From assembly GCF_023015765.1 (NCBI RefSeq), contig NZ_JALKAL010000016.1, positions 23,647-87,646 of the forward strand: a DNA stretch of 64,000 bases, written 5' to 3'. Position 1 is the first letter of the stretch. Each line of letters starts with the position of its first letter. The translations under genes and the position numbers were made by a program. Below are positions 28,705-37,053 of the stretch, piece after piece. The notes beneath the pieces were generated by a model, which was given only the letters and a program-made list of their open reading frames with translations, was not told the DNA's origin and searched no databases. This stretch comes from Ornithinimicrobium sp. F0845 (GTDB taxonomy: Bacteria > Actinomycetota > Actinomycetes > Actinomycetales > Dermatophilaceae).

Positions 28705-29778
28705 CTACAAGAATGCGTGGAGGACGGCGTCGGCCACCTGCGTCGTCGTGGCGGTGCCGTCGAGGTCCGGGGTCTTGATCCCGGCGGTGAGCGAGGCCTC
28801 CATCGCCGCGACCAGCTCGGCGGCTGCCTGCGGGTGCCCGAGGTGGTCAAGCATCATCGAGGCGGTCCAGATCATCCCGAGCGGGTTGGCGATGCCCCGC
28901 CCGGCGATGTCGGGCGCGGACCCGTGCACCGGCTCGAACATCGAGGGGTGCTCGCCCTCGGGGTTCAGGTTGCCCGACGGCGCGATGCCGATGCTGCCGA
29001 TGATCGCCGCGCCGAGGTCGGTCAGGATGTCGCCGAACAGGTTGGAGGCGACGACCACGTCGAAACGACCCGGGTCCAGCACGAACTGCGCGGCCAGGGC
29101 ATCGATGTGGTAGTCGCGGACCTCGACGTCCGGGTAGGCCTCCGCGGTCGCGTGCACCACCTCGTCCCAGAACGGCATCGTGTGGATGATGCCGTTGGAC
29201 TTGGTGGCCGACGCCAGCCCGCCCCCGCGCCCCCGGGCCAGCTCGAGGGCGAACCGCGCCGCGCGCTCGACACCGCGCCGGGTGAAGACCGCCTCCTGGA
29301 TGGCCACCTCGTGCTCGGTGCCGCGATAGAGCCGGCCGCCCGCCTCGGAGTACTCACCCTCGTTGTTCTCCCGGACGACCAGGAAGTCGATGTCGGTGCC
29401 CTCGCGGACCTTCAGCGGGGACTCGATGCCGGGGAGCAGCTTGATGGGGCGGAGGTTGATGTACTGCTGGAAGGCGCGGCGGATCGGGATGAGCAGCCCC
29501 CACAGGGACACCTGGTCGGGCACCCCGGGGAAGCCCACGGCGCCCAGCAGGATCTGGTCGGCCTGGGCCAGCTGCTCGATGCCGTCCTCGGGCATCATCG
29601 AGCCGGTGCGCGCGTAGTGCTCACAGCTCCAGTCGTGGTGCTGCCAGGCGAAGTCGATGCCGTGGCGTCCGCCCACCGCCTCGAGGATCCTCAGGGTCGG
29701 CTCCATGACCTCGGTGCCGATCCCGTCGCCGGGGATGACGGCGACCTTGACAGTATGAGGTGCCTCAGGTGATGACAT
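28705..29778 (-). CDS. tartrate / D-malate dehydrogenase-type decarboxylating dehydrogenase
   Basis: A 357-residue member of the isocitrate/isopropylmalate dehydrogenase family. VAVIPGDGIGTEVM, the substrate segment LRPIKLLPGIESPL, VVRENNEGEYSEAGGR and HGSAPDIAGRGIANPLG are present. The RENNEGEY signature and the WGLLIPIRRAFQQYINLRP stretch fit the TtuC/DmlA (tartrate or D-malate) subgroup rather than LeuB. It would oxidise and decarboxylate a 2-hydroxyacid with NAD. GGAGGCC precedes the ATG. The C-terminus ends at the edge of an inverted repeat. Confidence 0.85.
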   Translation of the reverse strand: MSSPEAPHTVKVAVIPGDGIGTEVMEPTLRILEAVGGRHGIDFAWQHHDWSCEHYARTGSMMPEDGIEQLAQADQILLGAVGFPGVPDQVSLWGLLIPIRRAFQQYINLRPIKLLPGIESPLKVREGTDIDFLVVRENNEGEYSEAGGRLYRGTEHEVAIQEAVFTRRGVERAARFALELARGRGGGLASATKSNGIIHTMPFWDEVVHATAEAYPDVEVRDYHIDALAAQFVLDPGRFDVVVASNLFGDILTDLGAAIIGSIGIAPSGNLNPEGEHPSMFEPVHGSAPDIAGRGIANPLGMIWTASMMLDHLGHPQAAAELVAAMEASLTAGIKTPDLDGTATTTQVADAVLHAFL

Positions 29779-29841
29779 GGGGGGTGGCCTCCAGCGGTGG
29801 TCGGGTTCTGCCCCAGCGTAGGGGAGGGCCGGCGGGCTGGT

Positions 29842-30735
29842 TCAGCGGGTCAGCCGCGCCGCGTCGCCCGCCGCGCGGGCCAGCTTCTCCGGGTTGCGCA
29901 CCAGGTAGAGCGCGGTCACCAGGCCGCCCTCGACGCGCATCGTCGCCACCACGTCCAGCACGCCGTCGGCGTAGACGCGCATCGCGGGCTGGCCGTTGAC
30001 CTGCGCCGTGTCGAAGGCGATCTCGCCGGTGTACTGCCCGAGGACGCCCACCAGGAAGCGCATCGACTTCTCCGCGCCGTGGATCGGTCGCAGCGCCGCC
30101 TGCCGCAGGCCGCCGCCGTCGGTGAAGAGCACCACGTCGGGTGCCAGCAGCTCCATGAGCGGCTGCAGGTCGCCGCCGGCGGCCGCCTCGAGGAACCGCT
30201 GCAGCACCGCGTCCAGCTCCGCCGTCGGCGCGGGCTCGGGGCGCTGGCTGCGGACCGCCCGACCGGCCCGGCTGGCCACCTGGCGCACCGCCGCCGGTGA
30301 CTTGTCGACCGCCGCCGCGATCTCGGCATACTCGAAACCGAAGACCTCCCGGAGGACGAAGACGGCCCGCTCAGTGGGGGAGAGGGTCTCCAGGACCATG
30401 AGCATCGCGGTGGAGACCGAGTCGGCGAGCTCCACGTCCTCGGCGACGTCCGGTGCGGTGAGCAGCGGCTCGGGCAGCCACGGCCCGACGTAGGTCTCGC
30501 GGCGGCGCTGCAGGGTGCGGATCCGGTTCAGCGCCTGGCGGGTGACGATGCGCACCAGGTAGGCGCGCGGGTCGCGGACCGCCGACTGGTCCACGTCGGC
30601 CCAGCGCAGCCAGGTCTCCTGCACCACGTCCTCGGCGTCGGCGGCGGAGGAGAGCATCTCGTAGGCCACCGTGAAGAGCAGGTTGCGGTGCTGCAGGAAG
30701 GGGTCGCTCCCTCCATCGTTCACGCCATCGCTCAC
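29842..30735 (-). CDS. sigJ: SigJ-type ECF RNA polymerase sigma factor
   Basis: A 297-residue ECF sigma factor. Sigma-2 (about 10-80; FLQHRNLLFTVAYEMLSSAADAEDVVQETW) and sigma-4 (about 112-165; LSPTERAVFVLREVFGFEYAEIA) are followed by a SnoaL/NTF2-like domain (about 185-290), which is typical of the SigJ (ECF41-like) group and acts as a built-in regulator. DGGG is present in the C-terminal domain. The GTG start overlaps the upstream CMD gene stop as GTGA. ECF41 factors are usually paired with a carboxymuconolactone-decarboxylase-like or oxidoreductase gene that they control, as here. Confidence 0.9.
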   Translation of the reverse strand: MSDGVNDGGSDPFLQHRNLLFTVAYEMLSSAADAEDVVQETWLRWADVDQSAVRDPRAYLVRIVTRQALNRIRTLQRRRETYVGPWLPEPLLTAPDVAEDVELADSVSTAMLMVLETLSPTERAVFVLREVFGFEYAEIAAAVDKSPAAVRQVASRAGRAVRSQRPEPAPTAELDAVLQRFLEAAAGGDLQPLMELLAPDVVLFTDGGGLRQAALRPIHGAEKSMRFLVGVLGQYTGEIAFDTAQVNGQPAMRVYADGVLDVVATMRVEGGLVTALYLVRNPEKLARAAGDAARLTR

Positions 30736-31298
30736 CGGGCCAACGGTGCCAGGTCGCAGGAGTCGGCGAAACCCTGGGAGGCCAGCCCCATGGCCGCGTT
30801 GGTGCGCGAGCGGAGGTTCTCCACCGAGATCATCTCGGTCAGCTCCACCAGCGCGGCGCTGCCGAGCTGCTCGTGCAGTCCGGCCACCATCTCGTCGGTC
30901 ACCTCCAGCGGGGTGACGCTCATCGCCTCGGCGTAGGCCATCACGTCGCGCTCGAGCGGGGTGAAGACGTCGCTGTCGCGCCACACCGGGACCTGGCGCA
31001 CCTTCGCCTCGTCCAGCCCCTCGGTGTGCGCCAGGTAGTAGCCGAAGTCCATGCACCAGGTGCACCCGATCGTGGCAGCGGTGGCCATCGTGGCGTAGGC
31101 CTTCAGGTGCGGGTCGCACGCCGAGAGCCGGCTCATCCTGCGCTCGAAGGCGAAGACCGCTCGGGTCAGGGGGCGGTGGTGCAGGAAGACGTAGGCCACG
31201 TCGGGGACCTCGCCGTAGGTGCGACGCGCGTAGATGCTCATGGCCCGGCCAAACCATCCGCTCAGGTCGGCCTTGGGGATCCGGAACGTGCTGGGCAT
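30732..31298 (-). CDS. carboxymuconolactone decarboxylase (AhpD-like) family protein
   Basis: A 188-residue helical protein. The CMD/AhpD core contains IGCTWCMDFGYYLAHTEG with Cys79, Cys82 and His91, the redox CxxC-type active site, so a peroxidase-like or reductase role is plausible. The ATG at 31298 has GGAG upstream. It is translationally coupled to the downstream sigma factor gene, matching the ECF41-CMD module known in Actinobacteria. Confidence 0.9.
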   Translation of the reverse strand: MPSTFRIPKADLSGWFGRAMSIYARRTYGEVPDVAYVFLHHRPLTRAVFAFERRMSRLSACDPHLKAYATMATAATIGCTWCMDFGYYLAHTEGLDEAKVRQVPVWRDSDVFTPLERDVMAYAEAMSVTPLEVTDEMVAGLHEQLGSAALVELTEMISVENLRSRTNAAMGLASQGFADSCDLAPLAR

Positions 31299-31432
31299 CT
31301 GGTGCTCCACTCCTATTGGTGGCCCCTGGTGGGCCGGCTGACCATGAGACACCGCGGGTGCCGGATCTGTGACAGCGGGGGGGTATGCCGGAGCTCACCG
31401 GGTCCGTGACATCGGCGCGAGTATGCCGCAGG

Positions 31433-32023
31433 TCACCGGGTCTGGCTGCTGACCTCCCCCGACCGGCTGGCCGAGAGCGGGGAGGGGGCGTTGCTCAGGT
31501 CGAGCACCCGACCGCCGACGAGCAGGTGGACGCGCTGGCTGACGGCGCTGAACCGGTTGTTCACGTGGGCCAGCACCTCGCGGTAGGTCCCCTCCCGGGC
31601 GTTGGTGGGCTCCCGACCCCACCCGACCTCGTCGGAGATCGCCACGACGTCGTGGGACAGGGATCGGTAGACGACGAGCAGCTCGTCGAGGATCGGCTCG
31701 AGTGTCTCGATGGCGCGGGTCGCGGACCGCCACTGGTCGTGCTCGTCGAGGGTCCGCCAGACCCAGTGCGACAGGGTGTCGATGAGCACCGGCCGGCGGG
31801 AGAGGAGCAGGGCGCGGGACAGCGCGGTGGTCTCGACCGTCTCCCAGGAGGCGGGACGCTTGGCCCGCAGCTCCAGGACCTGGTCGGCCCACGCCTGGTC
31901 CGGGGCGTCGTGAAGTTTTGGCCCGGTCGCGACGTAGGTCACGACGGGGTGGTGCGCCAGGAGTGCTTCGGCGTAGTCGGATTTGCCGTTGCGGGCGGCA
32001 CCGAGGACGAGGGTGGTAGCCAT
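31433..32023 (-). CDS. cobU: adenosylcobinamide kinase / guanylyltransferase
   Basis: A 196-residue bifunctional enzyme of cobalamin nucleotide-loop assembly. The P-loop reads LGAARNGKSDYAE (7-19), with Asn replacing the usual Ser of GxxRSGKS. RPVLIDTLSHWVW is the Walker B region and VAISDEVGWGREPT (about 130) is the family signature for the guanylyl-transfer step. No other cobalamin gene is in the window, although the adjacent SCO2322-like gene often lies in cobalt/cobalamin neighbourhoods. Confidence 0.9.
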   Translation of the reverse strand: MATTLVLGAARNGKSDYAEALLAHHPVVTYVATGPKLHDAPDQAWADQVLELRAKRPASWETVETTALSRALLLSRRPVLIDTLSHWVWRTLDEHDQWRSATRAIETLEPILDELLVVYRSLSHDVVAISDEVGWGREPTNAREGTYREVLAHVNNRFSAVSQRVHLLVGGRVLDLSNAPSPLSASRSGEVSSQTR

Positions 32024-32101
32024 GATTCACGAGACCTCAGGAGACGGGGGTGGCTCCAGAGTAGTGGACGATGGCCGCCGGAACGTCCTGACCCTGGCGC
32101 G

Positions 32102-33112
32102 TCAGCGACCGGGCGGTCCTCCGGGGCCCGGGTCGCCGTCAGGACCCTGCGGGCCGTCCGGGTCCTTGGCGTCCTGGTCGTCCGGTGCCCAGTCGCGCTC
32201 GGCGTCCTCCAGCCGCCGGTTGCGGGCCGCCCCGGCCGCCCAGGCGAGCAGCCCCAGCAGCACCACCGCCCCGGCGATCCACACCCACGGGGGGACGCCT
32301 CCGGAGGATCCGTCGGAGTCCTCGTCGGTCGCCTCGTCCGCCCCCTCGTCCGGGGTGGCCTCGGCGGTGTCCTCCTCGGTCGCCTCCTCGGTCGCTTCCT
32401 CGGTCGTCTCCTCGTCGGTGGCCTCGTCGGTGGCCTCCTCCGTCGTGGCGTCCTCGGTCGACTCGTCGGTCGCGGTGGCGTCGTCGGTGGCCGTGGGCTC
32501 GTCCGTGGCCTCGCCATCCTGGTCAGCCGCGGCGATGATCGGCTGACCGGCGGGCACCACCGGGATCGCGATCTCCTCGTCTTCGGCCAGCTGCTCCGGG
32601 GTCGGCTCGGCGACCTCGTCACCGCAACCGCCCTCGGCCGGGAAGCCCCCGATGCCGCACAGGAACGCGTCGACGACGCGGACCTCGCCGGCCGCCTGGT
32701 CGACGACCTCCTGGGAGGTGGCGCCGGGGTCGGCGACGACGCACTGCGCGCCGGGGGTGAAGAGCGTCTCGCCCTGGGGTGCGTCGACGTCACGACCCGG
32801 GTCGACGACGAGGCCGACACGCTTCATGCCGTCCTCGGCCGGGGTGTCGGCACAGATCTCCTCGAAGGTCAGGACGGCGCGCGGCACCCGCACGTCCTCA
32901 CCGGAGGAGACCGCGAAACGGAACCCCTCGACGGTCCCGTCCTCGGGGACCACCGTGGCGGGACCCTCGGTGGCAAAACTCCACTCGCCGTCGTCCGAGA
33001 GCTGGTAGAACCCCCAGAACTGATAGCCCACGGCGTGGGCCGCCGCGGGGGCCAGGAGCGCGGCGAGGACGGAGAGAGCCAGGACCGCTGCGAAGCGGGG
33101 GAGTCGGGTCAT
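32102..33112 (-). CDS. SCO2322-like exported, membrane-anchored protein
   Basis: A 336-residue protein with a signal peptide (1-27, cleavage after AAAHA), an extracytoplasmic domain beginning VGYQFWGFYQLSDDGEWSFATEG with four cysteines (SCO2322 family), a long Thr/Asp/Glu/Ala low-complexity stalk (about 195-265), and a transmembrane helix (about 275-295) with a charged cytoplasmic tail. The function is unknown; the family usually lies beside cobalt transport or cobalamin genes, here next to cobU. The ATG lies 6 nt after a TAGAGT -10 box, so the transcript is probably leaderless. Confidence 0.82.
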   Translation of the reverse strand: MTRLPRFAAVLALSVLAALLAPAAAHAVGYQFWGFYQLSDDGEWSFATEGPATVVPEDGTVEGFRFAVSSGEDVRVPRAVLTFEEICADTPAEDGMKRVGLVVDPGRDVDAPQGETLFTPGAQCVVADPGATSQEVVDQAAGEVRVVDAFLCGIGGFPAEGGCGDEVAEPTPEQLAEDEEIAIPVVPAGQPIIAAADQDGEATDEPTATDDATATDESTEDATTEEATDEATDEETTEEATEEATEEDTAEATPDEGADEATDEDSDGSSGGVPPWVWIAGAVVLLGLLAWAAGAARNRRLEDAERDWAPDDQDAKDPDGPQGPDGDPGPGGPPGR

Positions 33113-33149
33113 GGGCCCACTCTAGGGACCGATGACGCGACCACGCCAC

Positions 33150-33746
33150 CTACCGCTTGCCGCCGCCGAGCAGACCGCCGAGGAGGTCGTCGAGCCCGCC
33201 CATGCCGCCGCCCTGGCCGCCAGCCTGACCGCCGAGGGCTCCGCCGAGCAGGTCGCCGAGGAGGTCACCCACGCCGCCGCCGGCCGGGGCGGCACCCGGG
33301 GAAGGTGCGCCACCGCCACCGCCGAGGGCGTCGGTCAGGGCGCCACCGAGACCTCCGCCGCCGCCCATCTTCTTGGCCAGGAAGCTGAGCACGATCGGGG
33401 CGAGGATCGGCAGGAGCTTCTGGATCAGGCCACCGCCCCCACCACCGAGCCCGCCCAGCTGGTTGACGACCGCCTCACGCTGGTCGCCGAAGATGTGGCC
33501 GACGATCTTCTGGCCGTCGTCGATGTTGACGTTGGCCAGGTCGCCGAAGTTGGTGTCGGCGTGGTCGCCGAGAGCGTTGGTGAGTGAGGCAGCCCCCTCG
33601 GGCTGCTGGGCGTTGGCGCTCAGGCCACCCACCAGCGCGGGAAGGACCTGCTGCACGGCCTGGGAGACCTCGGCCTCGTCGGCACCCACCTGCTGGGCGA
33701 GCTGAGACACCGGGATCGCGGACAGCAACTCGTCATACTGACCCAT
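33150..33746 (-). CDS. DUF937 family protein
   Basis: A 198-residue protein. The N-terminal helical part (YDELLSAIPVSQLAQQVGAD, then VQQVLPALVGGLSANAQQ and GHADTNFGDLANVNIDDGQKI) is DUF937. The C-terminal half is a Gly-rich low-complexity region with LLGGLLGG repeats. The function is unknown. A GGGTG-like ribosome-binding site precedes the ATG at 33746. Confidence 0.88.
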   Translation of the reverse strand: MGQYDELLSAIPVSQLAQQVGADEAEVSQAVQQVLPALVGGLSANAQQPEGAASLTNALGDHADTNFGDLANVNIDDGQKIVGHIFGDQREAVVNQLGGLGGGGGGLIQKLLPILAPIVLSFLAKKMGGGGGLGGALTDALGGGGGAPSPGAAPAGGGVGDLLGDLLGGALGGQAGGQGGGMGGLDDLLGGLLGGGKR

Positions 33747-33837
33747 GTTTCACACCCTCTTTCGTGCGGCGGCCCCTGCTGGACCGGCCTGTGGGTCGAC
33801 CCTAGGGCACCCCACCGACTTTGCGTAGGGTAAGGGC

Positions 33838-34059
33838 ATGAGTGATGTGTTCACCTGGCGATACTGCGACGACACCGGGGCGGCGATCCCCGACCTCGGA
33901 CTGGCCGGCACGGCCTTCCCGACGCAGGCCGACGCGGAGGCCTGGCTGTCCGACGAGTGGCACATGCTCGCCGACGCGGGCGTGAAGTCGGTGACGCTGC
34001 TCAACGGCGACCAGGAGGTCTACGGCCCGATGAGCCTGAGCCCCGCCGACCCGGGGTGA
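33838..34059 (+). CDS. small conserved actinobacterial protein
   Basis: A 73-residue acidic protein (FTWRYCDDTG, TQADAEAWLSDEW, VTLLNGDQEVYGPMSL). The pattern of one conserved Cys and a Trp-rich core is widespread in Actinobacteria, but no function is known to me. A TAGGGT -10 box ends 6 nt before the ATG, so the transcript is probably leaderless. It converges with the DUF3043 gene. Confidence 0.75.
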   Translation: MSDVFTWRYCDDTGAAIPDLGLAGTAFPTQADAEAWLSDEWHMLADAGVKSVTLLNGDQEVYGPMSLSPADPG

Positions 34060-34088
34060 GCGCCCAGCAGTGAGCTGAGTCGAGGAGC

Positions 34089-34673
34089 TCAGCGGCGGCG
34101 CACGACGGGCTCGCCGCGCTTGATCTGCGGGCGCGGCACGCGGGACATCCGCATCTGCATCGACCGAAGCGCGACATACCACCCGGTGCCGCGGGGTGCG
34201 TCGGTGCCGAACTCCTCCTCGACCCGGCGCTTGGCGCGGCGGGTCAGGAACCACGCGTCGAGGATGCCGATGAGCATCACGCCGTAGACCATGGGCAGGA
34301 TCAGGATCTGCGCGCGCGGGTCCTGCCCACCCAGGAGCATCACCGCGAGCACCACGAGCATCAGGGGCAGCAGGAACTCGCCGATGTTCCACCGGGTGTC
34401 GACGATGTCCCGCAGCATCCGCTTGACCGGCCCCCGGTCGCGCGGCGCGAGGTACTTCTCCTCGCCGCGCAGCATGCCCTGGCGGGCCGCCTCGCGCTCG
34501 GCCCGCTGCCGGGCCTTCACGTCGGCTGAGGCCGCCTTGGAGTTGCCGACCAGCGGTCGCCGGTTGGCGGCCTCCTGGTCCTTGCGCTTGGGGGTGGGAC
34601 GGTTCTTTGCGCCGGGCCGCTCCTGGATCATCGGGGTCGGCTCTGGCTCGGCGGCGGTCTTCTTGCGGAACAC
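34089..34673 (-). CDS. DUF3043 family membrane protein
   Basis: A 194-residue protein with a long basic, disordered N-terminus (about 1-85), two transmembrane helices (about 96-115 and 119-138) and a basic tail. Its ADVKARQRAEREAARQGMLRGE segment and the RRAKRRVEEEFG segment match DUF3043. The GTG at 34673 is chosen because TACAGT ends exactly 6 nt upstream (leaderless); the GGAGG that overlaps this gap is too close to serve as a Shine-Dalgarno. It is divergent from the M20 peptidase gene with 39 nt between start codons. Confidence 0.85.
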   Translation of the reverse strand: MFRKKTAAEPEPTPMIQERPGAKNRPTPKRKDQEAANRRPLVGNSKAASADVKARQRAEREAARQGMLRGEEKYLAPRDRGPVKRMLRDIVDTRWNIGEFLLPLMLVVLAVMLLGGQDPRAQILILPMVYGVMLIGILDAWFLTRRAKRRVEEEFGTDAPRGTGWYVALRSMQMRMSRVPRPQIKRGEPVVRRR

Positions 34674-34712
34674 CCCTCCACTGTATGTCGTGTGGCGGCT
34701 ATCGTCGGCCAC

Positions 34713-36149
34713 GTGACTTCCCAGAACCCCACCTCCCCAAACCCGACCTCCCAGGACACGACGTCCGAGGACGCGACGTTGCAGGACCCGAGCTCCCCGG
34801 CCGGTGCCAACGAGCGCACCGCCGAGCTGGCGACGCGGGTGCGCGAGCTGATGCCGGGGGTGCGCGCCGACCTGGAGGCGCTGACCCGGATCCCGTCGGT
34901 GTCCCTGGACTCCTTCGACCAGAAGCACGTCGAGGACTCGGCCCGCGCCGTGGCGGACCTGCTGGCGGCCGAGGGGATGGACGTGCGGATCGTGCGCGAG
35001 GGTGGCCGCCCGGCCGTCATCGGGCACCTGCCCGGCCCGGAAGGGGCGCCGACGGTGCTGCTCTACGCCCACCACGACGTGCAGCCCCCCGGTGACGAGG
35101 CCGACTGGGACACCCCGATGTTCGAGCCGACCGAGGTCGCCGGACGGCTCTACGCCCGCGGGGTCGCCGACGACAAGGCCGGGGTCCTGGCCCACGTCGC
35201 GGCGCTGCGTGCCCACGGTGGCCGCCCGCCGGTCGGTGTGACGGTCTTCGTCGAGGGCGAGGAGGAGATCGCCTCCGAGTCGTTGCCGGAGATCCTGGCC
35301 AGGCACGGCGACAGCCTGAAGGCGGACGCGATCGTGCTGGCCGACAGCCAGAACTGGAAGATCGGGGTCCCGGCGCTGACGACCACGCTGCGCGGACTGG
35401 TCCGGGTGGTGGTCGAGGTCAAGGCGCTCGACCACGGTGTGCACTCCGGCATGTTCGGCGGGGCCGTGCCCGACGGCCTGACCGCGCTCGCCCGGCTGCT
35501 GGCGACGCTGCACGACGACGAGGGCAACGTGGCCGTCGCCGGGCTGAAGACCTCCGAGGCCGCGGACCTGGACTACCCCGAGGAGGTGCTGCGCGCCGAG
35601 TCCGGCCTCGCCGAGGGTGTGCAGCCGATCGGCTCCGGCTCGTTCCTGTCCCGGATGTGGACGAGGCCGTCGATGACCGTGATCGGCATCGACGCCCCCA
35701 GCGTCGCCAAGGCCGCCAACCTGCTCACACCGGTCGGCCGCGCCAAGCTGTCCATGCGCATCCACCCCGCCGAGGTGCCGAGCACGGCATACGAGCTGTT
35801 GAAGAAGCACCTCGAGGACAACGCGCCCTGGGGCTGCCAGGTCACCATCACCCTCGATGACGAGGGGCCCGGCTTCGCGGCCGACGCGCAGGGACCCGTC
35901 TACGACGCCGCCCGCAGCGCCTTCCGCGACGCCTGGGACGGCACGGAGCCGGTCGACATCGGCGTGGGCGGCTCCATCCCGTTCGTCGCCTCCTTCGCCG
36001 AGAGGTTCCCCGAGGCCGCGATCCTGGTGACCGGCGTCGAGGACCCGGACACCCGGGCGCATGCCGCCAACGAGAGCCTGCACCTGGCTGAGTTCGAACG
36101 CGTCTGTCTCGCCGAGGCACTGCTTCTGGAAAGGTTGGGTCATGGCTGA
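34713..36149 (+). CDS. M20 family dipeptidase
   Basis: Cytosolic dizinc peptidase of about 478 residues. Metal-binding motifs are LLYAHHDVQPPG, YARGVADDKAG and VFVEGEEEIASES; the dimerisation domain contains LDHGVHSGMFGG, and the C-terminal catalytic part has VGGSIPFVASFAERFP. The first 35 residues are a Ser/Thr/Asn/Asp-rich tail with NPTS repeats. The GTG at 34713 lies 7 nt after a TATCGT -10-like box; the GTG at 34692 is an alternative. The stop overlaps the next gene by 8 nt. Confidence 0.9.
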   Translation: MTSQNPTSPNPTSQDTTSEDATLQDPSSPAGANERTAELATRVRELMPGVRADLEALTRIPSVSLDSFDQKHVEDSARAVADLLAAEGMDVRIVREGGRPAVIGHLPGPEGAPTVLLYAHHDVQPPGDEADWDTPMFEPTEVAGRLYARGVADDKAGVLAHVAALRAHGGRPPVGVTVFVEGEEEIASESLPEILARHGDSLKADAIVLADSQNWKIGVPALTTTLRGLVRVVVEVKALDHGVHSGMFGGAVPDGLTALARLLATLHDDEGNVAVAGLKTSEAADLDYPEEVLRAESGLAEGVQPIGSGSFLSRMWTRPSMTVIGIDAPSVAKAANLLTPVGRAKLSMRIHPAEVPSTAYELLKKHLEDNAPWGCQVTITLDDEGPGFAADAQGPVYDAARSAFRDAWDGTEPVDIGVGGSIPFVASFAERFPEAAILVTGVEDPDTRAHAANESLHLAEFERVCLAEALLLERLGHG

Positions 36150-37053
36150 CAAGGGCACCTATGTCGAGGACTCCTACGAGCGGGACACGCGCTACATCCC
36201 GACGCGGATCACCGCCGACGGGCGTGACGGCTTCGCGGTGGAGCCGGGGCGCTACCGCCTGGTCGTGAGCCGGGCCTGCCCGTGGGCGCACCGCACGATC
36301 CTGACCCGCCAGCTGCTGGGCCTGGAGGACGTGCTGTCGATGGGGGTCTGCGGGCCGACCCACGACTCCGACAGCTGGACCTTCGACCTCGACGCCGGGG
36401 GAGTGGACCCGGTGCTGGGGATCCCGCGGCTCAAGGATGCCTATGAGGCACGCCCGGACGGCTACAAGCCCGGCGTCACGGTGCCCGCGATTGTCGACAC
36501 GACCACGGGGCAGGTGGTCACCAACGACTTCGACCAGATCGTGCGCGACCTGGTCACCGAGTGGACCGAGTTCCAGCGTCCGGACGCCCCGGACCTGTGG
36601 CCGGACGCGTTGCGCGAGGAGATCGAGGAGGTCTCGGGCCTGGTCTACGAGGACGTCAACAACGGCGTCTATCGCTGCGGGTTCGCGGGGAGGCAGGAGT
36701 CCTACGACCGGGCCTATGACCAGCTCTTTGCCCGGCTGGACTGGCTGGAGGAGCGGCTGAGCGACGCGGACTACCTGGTCGGGGACCAGCTGACCCTGGC
36801 CGACATCCGACTGTGGCCGACCCTGGTGCGCTTCGACGCGGCCTACCACGGCCACTTCAAGTGCAACCGCAACAAGCTGACCGAGATGCCGGCCCTCTGG
36901 GCCTATGCGCGACGGTTGTGGCACGACCACGACTTCGGGTCCACCGTCAACTTCGAGCACATCAAGTCGCACTACTACGGGGTGCACACCGACATCAACC
37001 CGACCGGCATCGTGCCGAAAGGGCCGGATCTGTCCGGGTGGGAGGTGCGGTGA
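36142..37053 (+). CDS. glutathionyl-hydroquinone reductase-like GST (Xi class)
   Basis: A 303-residue protein of the Xi-class GST family. Cys46 in SRACPWAHRT is the catalytic cysteine of the CPW motif, GVTVPAIVD supplies the cis-Pro, and the C-terminal helical domain shows YLVGDQLTLADIRLWPTLVRFD with the N-capping Asp. Family enzymes reduce glutathionylated hydroquinones; since Actinobacteria normally make mycothiol, the in vivo thiol may differ. GGAAAGG precedes the ATG, which overlaps the peptidase stop. Its own stop overlaps the EamA gene as GTGA, giving a three-gene operon. Confidence 0.88.
   Translation: MADKGTYVEDSYERDTRYIPTRITADGRDGFAVEPGRYRLVVSRACPWAHRTILTRQLLGLEDVLSMGVCGPTHDSDSWTFDLDAGGVDPVLGIPRLKDAYEARPDGYKPGVTVPAIVDTTTGQVVTNDFDQIVRDLVTEWTEFQRPDAPDLWPDALREEIEEVSGLVYEDVNNGVYRCGFAGRQESYDRAYDQLFARLDWLEERLSDADYLVGDQLTLADIRLWPTLVRFDAAYHGHFKCNRNKLTEMPALWAYARRLWHDHDFGSTVNFEHIKSHYYGVHTDINPTGIVPKGPDLSGWEVR

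Noticed and set aside
31395..32030. Second minus-strand frame overlapping cobU
   Set aside because: It is Arg/Pro-rich and lacks the P-loop, whereas the 31433-32023 frame contains all CobU motifs.
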